The notes under the pieces: generated by a model
Told to the model about the DNA's origin: nothing
Seen by the model: the letters and a program-made list of their open reading frames with translations, nothing else
The model's database searches: none
Position numbers and translations under genes: made by a program
From: CF-113 sp050695155
Lineage (GTDB): Bacteria; Chloroflexota; Ktedonobacteria; Ktedonobacterales; Ktedonobacteraceae
NCBI GenBank assembly: GCA_050695155.1
Contig: JBOGTO010000455.1
Location: 1 to 7,033, forward strand
Length of the DNA stretch: 7,033 nucleotides
Direction of reading: 5' to 3'
Shown: piece after piece, positions 1-6,900 of the stretch
Layout of the letters: the number at the start of each line of letters is the position of its first letter
Numbering within the stretch: position 1 is the first letter of the stretch

Positions 1-2
1 CC

Positions 3-593
3 CCGGATGTGACAGTTATCAAGGGCGTGGCGTATCAGTCAACCACCCGCAGCTGGCGCGTGGGCAAAAGCGGACCTGCACCCCAGGTGGTCTTCGAGAT
101 TGCCTCGCAAGAAACCTGGAAAAAGGATCTGGACGAGAAACCTGATCGCTATGCCCGCATGGGGGTGCAAGAATACTTCGCTTATGACCCCCATGAATTC
201 CCGCTGCCAGCCAGTCGAAACCGGCGTTTGTTTGGCTGGCAACTCGATCAAGACAGTCAAACCATGCAGGAGATGTTGCCCGGCTCCAATGGTGCGCGGT
301 GGAGTCATCACCTACAAAGCTGGTTGGTGCCTGATGGAGCCATGTTGCGCCTCTATGATCGCAACGGCCAGATGAGGCTTACTCGTGCCGAGGACGCAGA
401 TCAGCGGGCGCTTATAGCAGATCAGCGGGCTGATATGGCAGTCCAGCAAGCCGAGGCGGAGGCCATGCGTGTGCAAGCCGAGGCGCAACGGGCGGAGGCT
501 GCGATCCAGCAAGCCGAGGCGGAGGCCAGGCGGTCACAAGCGTTAGCTGAAAAATTACGTTCACTGGGCATCGACCCGGATCAGGTTTTATAG
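3..593 (+). CDS. Uma2-family (DUF820) PD-(D/E)XK-like protein, 5' end missing, with C-terminal coiled coil
   Basis: The reading frame is open to the left edge, so the true start lies outside the window; 196 residues are visible, numbered here from the first full codon. The fragment opens with Pro-Asp (residues 1-2), then VVFEIAS (29-35), the DLDEKPDRYARMG block (42-54) and QEYFAYDP (56-63). This order matches the Uma2/DUF820 core, where PD, the Glu of the strand (E32) and the Lys of the helix (K46) are the expected nuclease-fold residues. Residues about 128-187 form an Ala/Gln/Glu/Arg-rich helix with heptad spacing, probably a coiled coil, a tail often seen on Uma2 proteins. The family is widespread and multicopy in cyanobacteria and Chloroflexota; it is annotated as a putative restriction-like endonuclease, but its biological role is not established. 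It is separated from the next gene by 234 bp and is probably not in the same operon. Family call is firm; nuclease activity is inferred. Confidence 0.85.
   Translation, partial: PDVTVIKGVAYQSTTRSWRVGKSGPAPQVVFEIASQETWKKDLDEKPDRYARMGVQEYFAYDPHEFPLPASRNRRLFGWQLDQDSQTMQEMLPGSNGARWSHHLQSWLVPDGAMLRLYDRNGQMRLTRAEDADQRALIADQRADMAVQQAEAEAMRVQAEAQRAEAAIQQAEAEARRSQALAEKLRSLGIDPDQVL
396..528 (+). repeat. In-frame direct repeats encoding coiled-coil heptads
   Basis: Two exact repeat pairs lie in the tail of the Uma2-like gene. A 14-bp unit occurs at 396-409 and 417-430, a period of 21 bp (seven codons, one heptad). A 24-bp unit occurs at 442-465 and 505-528, a period of 63 bp (21 codons, three heptads), each copy encoding QQAEAEA. 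Periods that are multiples of 21 bp suggest the coiled coil grew by in-frame duplication and may vary in length between strains. Confidence 0.85.
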
Positions 594-634
594 AACTCTT
601 GTAACCATTTTCCTGCCTTCCATAAAAAATTTCA

Positions 635-665
635 GCCATATTTCAGCAATGACTGCTAAAATGGC
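635..665. other. Imperfect hairpin downstream of the Uma2-like gene
   Basis: Arms at 635-648 and 654-665 pair as 5 + 3 + 4 base pairs around a 5-nt loop, with single bulged bases at 640 and 644. On the plus strand no T tract follows, so it is a poor intrinsic terminator for the upstream gene. On the minus strand the hairpin is followed within a few bases by a run of six T (the A run at 624-629), but no minus-strand gene is seen to use it. Role uncertain. Confidence 0.3.
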
Positions 666-748
666 AAGAAAATTGCGAAACAAATGCGTATCTCGTGACG
701 TAGTATTATACACAGCAGCAATGTTGTCTATTTTGTGCCATTATTTCC

Positions 749-777
749 TTTATGCTTGCGCATTAACATGGTACACT
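749..777 (+). promoter_or_regulatory. Candidate extended -10 promoter of the moxR operon
   Basis: TACACT at 772-777 matches four of six -10 consensus bases and is preceded by TG at 769-770, giving an extended -10 (TGnTACACT). A weak -35 (TTTATG, 749-754) lies 17 bp upstream. Initiation near 784 would leave a leader of about 45 nt before the moxR start at 828. The stretch 594-827 is otherwise AT-rich and shows no convincing gene. Consensus matching by eye only. Confidence 0.35.
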
Positions 778-816
778 ATGGAAAAGTGCCATTATGGAGT
801 GGAAATTCAGCCAGGC

Positions 817-821
817 AGGAG
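817..821 (+). promoter_or_regulatory. Shine-Dalgarno site that sets the moxR start
   Basis: AGGAG lies 6 bases upstream of the ATG at 828. It supports starting there rather than at the upstream in-frame ATG at 735, whose extra 31 residues look unlike any MoxR N-terminus. Confidence 0.75.
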
Positions 822-827
822 AAATGT

Positions 828-1799
828 ATGCAGTCTATCCAGGACCTTGCCAGCGCGGTACAGCGAGTAATTAACAATGTTGAGAAAGTAATTGTTGGCA
901 AAGCTGAGCCTGTCGCTTTTAGCCTGATTGCGGTAATTTGCCGGGGGCATGTATTGATCGAAGATGTACCCGGTGTTGGTAAGACAGTATTGACGAAAGC
1001 CATTGCCCGTTCGATTGGTTGCACCTTCCGGCGTATTCAGTTTACTCCCGACCTGTTGCCCAGCGATGTGACAGGCGTTTCGATCTACAATCAGAAAACC
1101 GGCAACTTTGAGTTTCGCGCGGGTCCCATCCTGGCCCAGATTGTGCTGGCCGATGAAATCAATCGCGCCACGCCGAAAACACAGTCGGCGCTCCTCGAGG
1201 CGATGGAAGAAAGCCAGGTGACTGTTGACGGCATCACCCACCGGCTGCCGGAGCCATTTATGGTAATGGCGACACAGAACCCTATCGAATATGAAGGCAC
1301 CTTTCCCCTGCCAGAGGCGCAGCTTGACCGTTTCATGATGAATATCAAACTGGGCTACCCCAGGGCTACCGATGAAATGAATATCCTGGATTCGCACCAG
1401 TATCACCATCCACTGGACGACCTGGCGCAGATCATGACCTCGGATGAACTGGTGCATATTCAAGAGCAGGTACGCGCCATCCATGTTGACCCATCTATTC
1501 GCGAATACATCGTAGCGATTGCCGGTGCCACGCGCGCGCATAATTCCGTCTACCTGGGCGCGAGTCCGCGTGGATCGCTGGCTCTGTATCGCGGATCGCA
1601 GGCGCTAGCTGCTATGCGCGGGCGCGGCTATGTTATCCCGGATGATGTGAAACTGCTGGCAAAACCCACGCTGGCGCACCGCATCATCGTTACGCCGGCG
1701 GCGCGCGTGCGAGCGGTGACTTCGACGGCGATACTGGATGAGATTTTACAAAGTGTGCCTGTGCCTGGCGCGTGGGTCGGTGGTGGAAAGGGGCGCTGA
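828..1799 (+). CDS. MoxR-family AAA+ ATPase
   Basis: A 323-residue cytoplasmic AAA+ ATPase of the MoxR family (COG0714, AAA_3), a normal full length. Visible motifs in order: the N-terminal helix leading to VIVGKAE (21-27), Walker A DVPGVGKT (46-53, K52), the LLPSDVTG block (76-83), Walker B VLADE (106-110), sensor-1 region ATQNP (148-152), the EAQLDRF segment with the likely arginine finger (R168), and sensor 2 GASPRGS (244-250, R248). The lid domain follows to the C-terminus. MoxR proteins are thought to act as chaperone-like remodelers of partner proteins, often VWA-type or DUF58 proteins encoded next to them. Here the DUF58 gene starts 3 bp after the stop and the transglutaminase follows, the classic cassette. 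All catalytic residues look intact. The start at 828 is chosen for its Shine-Dalgarno site and family-like N-terminus. Family call is very sure; the specific client is inferred from context. Confidence 0.95.
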   Translation: MQSIQDLASAVQRVINNVEKVIVGKAEPVAFSLIAVICRGHVLIEDVPGVGKTVLTKAIARSIGCTFRRIQFTPDLLPSDVTGVSIYNQKTGNFEFRAGPILAQIVLADEINRATPKTQSALLEAMEESQVTVDGITHRLPEPFMVMATQNPIEYEGTFPLPEAQLDRFMMNIKLGYPRATDEMNILDSHQYHHPLDDLAQIMTSDELVHIQEQVRAIHVDPSIREYIVAIAGATRAHNSVYLGASPRGSLALYRGSQALAAMRGRGYVIPDDVKLLAKPTLAHRIIVTPAARVRAVTSTAILDEILQSVPVPGAWVGGGKGR

Positions 1800-1802
1800 G
1801 TT

Positions 1803-3017
1803 ATGCGACCCTGGCAAGCCATCATTCTCATCATGTTACTGGCATTTTTCGCTATCAGTAGCGGCTGGCATGTCCTGTACATCCTGACCTATGTTTTGCT
1901 GTGCCTGCTAGTTATATCCTGGCTCTGGGCGCGTTACAGTTTGCGCAAAATGGTCTTCCGCCGCGCCGCCACCACCGGGCGCGTGCAGGTTGGCGAAACC
2001 TTCGATGAACGTCTCATGCTCGACAATATCAGCGCATTGCCCAAATTATGGGTGCAAATCGCCGATGGTTCAAACCTGCCCGGCCATCGCGCTGGCTTCG
2101 TGGCGAGCATGGGCGGGCGCAAACGCGCCACATGGCGCGCGCGTACCGTATGCAAACAGCGCGGGCATTTCCATCTAGGCCCCGTCGTTGCTACCAGTGG
2201 CGATCCTTTCGGGTTGTTCCGGCGGCGTGTGGTGCTGACTGAGCAGCGCGATCTGCTTGTATTGCCGCATGTTATACCCATCACCAATTTTGTGCTGTTT
2301 TCAGGCGGCTTACCCGGACGCGGGCGTACCTCGCGCCGCGCCCTGCAAAATACCACTAACGCCACCACCATTCGTGATTATATGCCCGGAGATTCACTTA
2401 ACCGTATACACTGGCGTTCCAGTGCGCATTATAATAGGTTAATGGTGAAGGAATTTGACCTCGATCCTGCGATGGACGCCTGGATTATTCTTGACCTGCA
2501 CGATGCCGTGCAGACGGGCGAGGGCGAGCATTCTACCGAGGAATACGGCGTCACTATCGCTGCCTCTATTAGCAATTTCTTATTGCGCCAGGACTTGTCT
2601 CTTGGTATGATCGTCAACGCCGCGCAGCGCGAATTTCTTTCGCTTGATCGCGGCGATCGTCAGATTGAACGTATGTTGGAGCTGCTCGCAGTCGTTAGCG
2701 CGGGTCCTGGACCCGATTTGAAAGAGTCGCTGGCATTGGACGCTATGCATTTTGGGCGTAATACGATGGCAATCATTATTACCCCGTCCACCTCGCGTGA
2801 CTGGCATGATGGCGTGCGTCATCTGCAACGGCGCGGCGTGCAAGTTGCTGTTGTCGGCTTAGATGCGGCTTCCTTTGATGAAAATATTCCCTCGGACGAA
2901 GACACATTGGCTCTGCTTGAAGGCGCCAATATTCCAGTGCTGCGTGTGAAAAATGGTTCGTCTATCAGCGAGGCGCTGGAAAAGGACCCGGAGGCACGCT
3001 TCGCGCTACGGAGGTAG
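1803..3017 (+). CDS. DUF58 domain membrane protein, MoxR partner
   Basis: A 404-residue protein of the DUF58 family (COG1721). Two hydrophobic segments (about 5-20 and 24-43) form an N-terminal membrane hairpin, followed by a basic stretch and a beta-rich domain (about 55-155) containing the GDPFGLFR motif (133-140). The DUF58 signature IRDYMPGDSLNRIHWRSSA occupies 190-208, with R191, D192, Y193, G196, D197 and W204 as expected. The part after about 225 resembles a von Willebrand A fold (strand WIILDLH, 227-233), but the DxSxS metal site is not kept: the sequence reads DLHDA (231-235). A purine-rich AAGGGG at 1788-1793 lies 9 bases before the ATG. The gene sits 3 bp after moxR and 6 bp before the transglutaminase gene, so it is probably translationally coupled to both. 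Likely role: membrane-bound partner linking the MoxR ATPase to the transglutaminase. The family has no firmly known biochemical activity. Confidence 0.93.
   Translation: MRPWQAIILIMLLAFFAISSGWHVLYILTYVLLCLLVISWLWARYSLRKMVFRRAATTGRVQVGETFDERLMLDNISALPKLWVQIADGSNLPGHRAGFVASMGGRKRATWRARTVCKQRGHFHLGPVVATSGDPFGLFRRRVVLTEQRDLLVLPHVIPITNFVLFSGGLPGRGRTSRRALQNTTNATTIRDYMPGDSLNRIHWRSSAHYNRLMVKEFDLDPAMDAWIILDLHDAVQTGEGEHSTEEYGVTIAASISNFLLRQDLSLGMIVNAAQREFLSLDRGDRQIERMLELLAVVSAGPGPDLKESLALDAMHFGRNTMAIIITPSTSRDWHDGVRHLQRRGVQVAVVGLDAASFDENIPSDEDTLALLEGANIPVLRVKNGSSISEALEKDPEARFALRR
3010..3015 (+). promoter_or_regulatory. Strong Shine-Dalgarno of the transglutaminase gene, overlapping the DUF58 stop
   Basis: GGAGGT at 3010-3015 is 8 bases from the ATG at 3024. 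Its last base is the first base of the DUF58 TAG stop (3015-3017), so ribosomes finishing DUF58 pass directly over the next initiation site. Confidence 0.8.
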
Positions 3018-3023
3018 GCTCTT

Positions 3024-5516
3024 ATGCAGGATGCATCCTTAGAAAGACTGTCACGTATCATTAGTGAACCGCGTCAGGGTGATTCTGATAATGGCAATAA
3101 GAGACGTTTGCAGCCACGCGATGTGCTTTCGCATGTGCATATTGGCCTGGCGGAAGGCTGGTTCTCGCTTTTTCTGCTGATAACGCTGGTCTATAGCACC
3201 ATCTGGAGCGTGCAGGCGGCGCAGTGGGTCGATCACCTCAATATCCTCTCGCTGACCACCGCTCTGGGTCTGTTGATCGGACTGATCGCCGCCAAACAAC
3301 GGCGCTTGCCGCGCCTGCTTGTGCATCCGCTCGCCATCATTTTTGGTCTGCTGCTGGCCTTCTGGCAAACGGCAGGCGCGGATTATGGCGGGAATCTGGG
3401 AGCGCTGGCTAATGGTATTCACCAGTGGGTTGTGCTTGCTCTGGCCGGGGGAACGAGCGCCGATGATTCCATCTTTCTCTTTTTTATCACCGCGCTGGGC
3501 TTTCTGCTGGCCTACACCAGCGCCTGGCTCCTCTACCGCACACGCAGTCCCTGGCTGATGATCCTCGCCAACGCGGTAGTATTGCTAATTAACCTGAGCA
3601 ACATTGATCCGGGCTACATTATCTTCCTGGTGGTGTTCCTGGTAGCAGCTTTATTATTGTTGTTGCGCTTCAACCTCTTTGAGTCTTCTGTGCGCTGGAA
3701 GCGATTGGGGCTGCGCACCTCGGATGATCTGGGCTGGGAATTTATGCAGGCCGGGGCCATGCTTTCGATCGGCATCCTGATTCTCACCTGGTTCTTGCCC
3801 TGGGGCTACATCAATGATTCAGCCGCGCAGGTCTGGAGCGCTAATAACAACCCCTGGGTGATTGTTCAGAATGCCTGGGAACGCATGTTTGCCGTCACCG
3901 GCGGCTTCAACCAGGTGAATCACGGCAATTTCACCGATACGCTCATGCTGGGTGGCAATCCTAACCTGAGCAATGATATTGTGTTTACGCTCACCTCTAC
4001 CGACAACAGCCAGTATCTGCAATCGATCAGTTTCGATACGTACAATGGGCATATCTGGTCAAATAGCACTACCGACAGTTCAAGCCTGAAATCGGGCAAT
4101 ATTGACTATGATAACTCTACGGACTTAAAAACCGTGCAACAACGCATCACGGTGGTCAATCCGCCCGGCGAATCGTCACCCTACCTGTTTGGCGCATCTC
4201 AGATCGCCCTGACCGATCAAGCCGCGCAAGTTGTCATGAGGAAAGCGGACGGTTCTATTGTGGCATGGTTGCGCACCAATGGCAGGTTGGCGGCAGGCAA
4301 TCAGTACAACGTGACTTCTTATGCCTCGAATGCCGACATTAGTACATTGGAAACAGTGCTATTGCCGAAGGATGCTCCTTCCTTCACCTATAACCCGAAT
4401 CTGCCCGACCTGGCGCCGCCCTTGAATTACTATAACCCGGCTGTGTTACAAGCGTACCTGCAATTGCCTCATCAGCTTGACCCGCACATCAAGATGCTGG
4501 CGCAAAATATCACTGCTGGCTCCAAAACCATGTACGACATGGCGGTTGACCTGGAAGACTACTTGCATAGTAACTTTAAATACAACGTCAATATCAACCC
4601 ACCGCCCGGACAGGACCCCGTTTCCTGGTTCCTGTTCCGCAGTGGTAATCAAGGCTTTTGCAACTACTTTGCGTCCGCTATGGCAATTATGGCGCGCTCG
4701 TTGGGGATGCCTGCGCGTGTCGTAGCTGGTTATGCCGCTGGAAAGCCCGACCCTAAAACACACCAGTTAATTGTGCGCGGCTCCGATGCCCATGCCTGGA
4801 CGCAGATCTACTTTGCTGGCTATGGCTGGGTCAACTTTGAGCCATCAGCCAGTTTCCCGGCGTTTCCGATTCCATTGCACTCGACCGGCATTACCGCGCC
4901 TGTGCTGCCGAATGGCTCTAGCTCTGCCACAGCAAATGCGAATAAGCCGCATATTAAGGATAACAACCTGTTGGGCAATAGCTCGACCAATGGCGCTCTG
5001 TCAACGCAGAACGGTATTGGGGCGCAGATACGCCAGGACGTGGGGATCGTGCTGTTAGGACTACTGCTGATAATCGTGGTAGGTATGCTCTACTTCAGTT
5101 TCTGGTGGCGTCGCCTGTACCGGGGGTATGGGCTATCTATGCAGGTATTCGGGCGCATAGCCGTGCTTGCGAACTGGGCGGGCCTCTCGCCGCGCCGCTC
5201 GCAAACGCCCTATGAGTATGCCCATACCCTGGCGGAAGCTGTGCCTGAACAGGCCGTCACGATAGAACGCCTGGGAGACCTTTATGTGCGCGATCGTTGG
5301 GCCGACCCTGCTAGCGCCGAGCATCCGAAACATAACGGCGAAATAGAGGAGATACCGCGCATCTGGCAGACACTCCAACCGCGTCTCTTCCTGTACCTTG
5401 CGCGACATCCCCACTTCTTGCGCTGGCTGCCCAACAGAGTAGGGGCGTACATGAGCAGGCGCTGGTCCAACAGGCGCAAACGCCGTCAGGACGACGATCT
5501 CTCACTGCTAGAATAA
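3024..5516 (+). CDS. TgpA-like multi-pass membrane transglutaminase-like protein (DUF3488/TGc/DUF4129 architecture)
   Basis: An 830-residue integral membrane protein with the TgpA architecture (COG1305). After a charged cytoplasmic N-terminus there are about seven hydrophobic segments between residues 44 and 260. A long Asn/Ser/Thr-rich extracytoplasmic region (about 262-500) follows, then the transglutaminase-like core (about 500-612). The predicted catalytic residues are C546 in GFCNYFA and H590 in SDAHAW; the third position is E606 in GWVNFEPS, where many relatives have Asp. C546 is the only cysteine I find in the protein. A low-complexity Ser/Asn/Ala linker (about 625-668), a late membrane segment (672-694) and a DUF4129-like tail with SPRRSQTPYEYA (722-733) complete it. 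It probably modifies or cleaves cell-surface proteins, with its activity controlled by the MoxR/DUF58 pair; the true substrate and reaction are unknown. Last gene of the operon; its stop is 17 bp from the convergent tnpB stop. Confidence 0.92.
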   Translation: MQDASLERLSRIISEPRQGDSDNGNKRRLQPRDVLSHVHIGLAEGWFSLFLLITLVYSTIWSVQAAQWVDHLNILSLTTALGLLIGLIAAKQRRLPRLLVHPLAIIFGLLLAFWQTAGADYGGNLGALANGIHQWVVLALAGGTSADDSIFLFFITALGFLLAYTSAWLLYRTRSPWLMILANAVVLLINLSNIDPGYIIFLVVFLVAALLLLLRFNLFESSVRWKRLGLRTSDDLGWEFMQAGAMLSIGILILTWFLPWGYINDSAAQVWSANNNPWVIVQNAWERMFAVTGGFNQVNHGNFTDTLMLGGNPNLSNDIVFTLTSTDNSQYLQSISFDTYNGHIWSNSTTDSSSLKSGNIDYDNSTDLKTVQQRITVVNPPGESSPYLFGASQIALTDQAAQVVMRKADGSIVAWLRTNGRLAAGNQYNVTSYASNADISTLETVLLPKDAPSFTYNPNLPDLAPPLNYYNPAVLQAYLQLPHQLDPHIKMLAQNITAGSKTMYDMAVDLEDYLHSNFKYNVNINPPPGQDPVSWFLFRSGNQGFCNYFASAMAIMARSLGMPARVVAGYAAGKPDPKTHQLIVRGSDAHAWTQIYFAGYGWVNFEPSASFPAFPIPLHSTGITAPVLPNGSSSATANANKPHIKDNNLLGNSSTNGALSTQNGIGAQIRQDVGIVLLGLLLIIVVGMLYFSFWWRRLYRGYGLSMQVFGRIAVLANWAGLSPRRSQTPYEYAHTLAEAVPEQAVTIERLGDLYVRDRWADPASAEHPKHNGEIEEIPRIWQTLQPRLFLYLARHPHFLRWLPNRVGAYMSRRWSNRRKRRQDDDLSLLE

Positions 5517-5524
5517 GTCAGTTC

Positions 5525-5553
5525 CCCCATCTCTTAAACTTGAAGAGGAGGGG
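5525..5553 (+). terminator. Hairpin between convergent genes: operon terminator and element right-end structure
   Basis: On the plus strand CCCC (5525-5528) pairs with GGGG (5550-5553) and TCTCTT (5530-5535) with AAGAGG (5543-5548, one G-U pair), separated by a single A-A mismatch, with a 7-nt loop at 5536-5542. It begins 9 bp after the transglutaminase stop, so it could end operon transcription, but only a short, weak T tract follows (TTGTATC). On the minus strand it also folds, with two mismatches, and contains the tnpB stop codon (5534-5536). A right-end hairpin of this kind is typical of IS200/IS605-type elements. Confidence 0.6.
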
Positions 5554-5675
5554 TTGTATCCGAACTCCACCGCAATCCGGCATACCGTGTAAGGCGTGCC
5601 GCTTTGGTTTCTTCGCTCGACACATCAGGGCGTACTGACAAGACGCCCGTGCTTGCCCAGTCCTGCCGGACAAGC
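5525..5675 (-). ncRNA. Candidate omegaRNA (reRNA) scaffold overlapping the tnpB 3' end
   Basis: Known TnpB proteins use an RNA derived from the 3' end of tnpB and the element right end, with the guide read from flanking DNA. Four successive hairpins fit this here. They are 5651-5675 (5-bp outer stem with an inner 3-bp stem), 5628-5648 (perfect 6-bp GC-rich stem, 9-nt loop), 5578-5601 (9 positions with one mismatch and one wobble, 6-nt loop) and 5525-5553. Transcription would run leftward on the minus strand, and the guide would follow at about 5500-5520, inside the last codons of the transglutaminase gene. The 5' limit is unknown and the fold was drawn by eye. Confidence 0.5.
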
Positions 5676-6880
5676 CGCGTTCGCATCGCTATGTTACGCG
5701 CTCCCACTAAGTCAGCGTGCAAAGTGTAGTGACAGTGGGGGTTCTGACAAACGAACAAGAGGCCGTGTTGCGGCCTGTTCTTCTTACTCGTGTACCCGCA
5801 CATTGGACACGCTTTACTGGTATAGTGAGCGTCGACTTTGATGGTGAGAGAGCCTGACAACAGGGCTTTGTAGGCCAGCAGGTTATGCAATTCAGCAAAC
5901 GCCCACTTGGACGCATGACGGTTGGCTCGCCGCGCTTTGGGGGACACGGGTTCGGTGCCTTTGCCGTTGCGCTTGCGTCGGCGGGTGCGCCGTTTGGTGC
6001 GTTCACGAATGCCTGTCAGGTCTTCCAGGCCGATCAAGGTATGAGGGTGCGCGTTCACAATTTGTTTGGCGATGGTGTGATTGGTGTGCAGTTTCAACCG
6101 TCTCTCTCGCCCACTGAGCGCGATCATACGCCGGGTCGCGGAACGAGTGCCTTTACGCTGCAAGCGTTTACGGAGCCGGGCGTAGTGGTCAGCACGCGCC
6201 CGGACTCGTTTTCCTGAATAAAAAGAACTGTCATTGGTCAGCGTTGCGGTCACGGCCAGATAGCGCATTCCCACATCCACGCCTGCCACATTGGGAAGTG
6301 TTTCAGGGGTTGGGTTGGGAAGCTCCAGTTCTAGCGTGACAAGTAAGTAGTACTGCTTGTGGGACTTGTCGTACCAGAGCCTGGCCGCGCCAATGGTTGC
6401 GCCCTGGTGGATAAGCGCGACATGTGGGTCATAGCTCTGATAGGGAAGGATAATCCGGCCTTGTAGGGTGAGGACGCTTACCTGTTGTCCTGTCTTGAAG
6501 CTGTAATCTTTGCGGTAGTTGTAGGTCAGCGTAGGAGAGATATACTTTGGTGGTTCGTCCAGTCCCTTATACCGCTTTTTGGTGTGTCCGGCTTTACGCT
6601 GGGCAGCGTTCTGTTTGAGCTTCGTCCACAGTCCCTTGTAGGTAGCGGCGACTTGGCGGGGGACATTACAGGCCATCTGCGCGGGAAGCTTGAAGCGGGC
6701 GCGAATCTCATAGTAGGTTTCTTTTTGCAATCGCTCGTTGCTCGAGAGCTTGCCCTGCTCGAAGGCATAGCGACTGACGAAGTTGAGCGCGTCCCGATAG
6801 GCCAACTGCGTCTGCCTGAGCAAGCGATGTTGCTCAGGCGTGGTCAGTAGTTTCAGTTTGGCGGTAATAATCTGCTGCAT
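5534..6880 (-). CDS. tnpB: TnpB, RNA-guided DNA endonuclease of an IS200/IS605/IS1341 element
   Basis: A 448-residue protein, slightly longer than the roughly 400 residues usual for TnpB. The N-terminal helix-turn-helix region (about 1-45) and beta-barrel domain precede a split RuvC nuclease whose three acidic residues are all present: D202 in GVDVGMRYLA, E286 in LIGLEDLTGI and D390 in LHADLVGARNIA. The zinc-binding part has C358/C361 (CPMCG) and C378/C383, the second pair spaced CX4C. A very basic insert at about 291-322 probably contacts nucleic acid. The last 50 codons overlap the candidate omegaRNA, so their sequence may be shaped by the RNA as well as by protein function. An in-frame TGA at 6887-6889 just upstream fixes the ATG at 6880 as the first possible start; no clear Shine-Dalgarno is seen. 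No frameshift or lost residue is visible, so the nuclease is probably functional. Its usual role is to cut the empty donor site and so help keep the element in place. Confidence 0.95.
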   Translation of the reverse strand: MQQIITAKLKLLTTPEQHRLLRQTQLAYRDALNFVSRYAFEQGKLSSNERLQKETYYEIRARFKLPAQMACNVPRQVAATYKGLWTKLKQNAAQRKAGHTKKRYKGLDEPPKYISPTLTYNYRKDYSFKTGQQVSVLTLQGRIILPYQSYDPHVALIHQGATIGAARLWYDKSHKQYYLLVTLELELPNPTPETLPNVAGVDVGMRYLAVTATLTNDSSFYSGKRVRARADHYARLRKRLQRKGTRSATRRMIALSGRERRLKLHTNHTIAKQIVNAHPHTLIGLEDLTGIRERTKRRTRRRKRNGKGTEPVSPKARRANRHASKWAFAELHNLLAYKALLSGSLTIKVDAHYTSKACPMCGYTSKKNRPQHGLLFVCQNPHCHYTLHADLVGARNIAMRTRLVRQDWASTGVLSVRPDVSSEETKAARLTRYAGLRWSSDTTPPLQV

Positions 6881-6900
6881 CCGTCGTCAGTCGCTTTCTT

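Larger units (their letters stand above)
5517..6900 (-). mobile_element. IS1341-type (IS200/IS605 superfamily) single-gene TnpB element, boundaries approximate
   Basis: The segment holds a complete tnpB with no tnpA in the window, the organisation usually called IS1341-type. It lies between two convergent genes: the transglutaminase gene (stop at 5514-5516) and a partial minus-strand gene (stop at 6901-6903). The right end should lie just past the hairpin at 5525-5553, and the left end in the 20 bp before the tnpB ATG. The plus-strand hexamer GTCAGT occurs at 5517-5522 and 6886-6891, close outside both ends of the gene, which may mark the borders or be chance. These elements do not make target duplications, so the exact ends cannot be fixed from one sequence. 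Confidence 0.55.

Noticed and set aside
735..827. 31-residue N-terminal extension of MoxR from the ATG at 735
   Set aside because: No Shine-Dalgarno before 735, sequence unlike MoxR N-termini, and it overlaps the promoter candidate; the ATG at 828 has AGGAG at proper spacing.
649..870. 73-codon plus-strand open frame in the gap before moxR
   Set aside because: Overlaps the moxR start and the hairpin, has no ribosome site and no protein-like pattern.
807..1541. Long minus-strand open frame (244 codons) opposite moxR
   Set aside because: Lies entirely antisense to a clear AAA+ gene and encodes nothing recognisable; a shadow of the coding strand.
5885..6850. Plus-strand open frames opposite tnpB (5885-6217 and 6485-6850)
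   Set aside because: Antisense to a conserved TnpB with all motifs intact; no family features.
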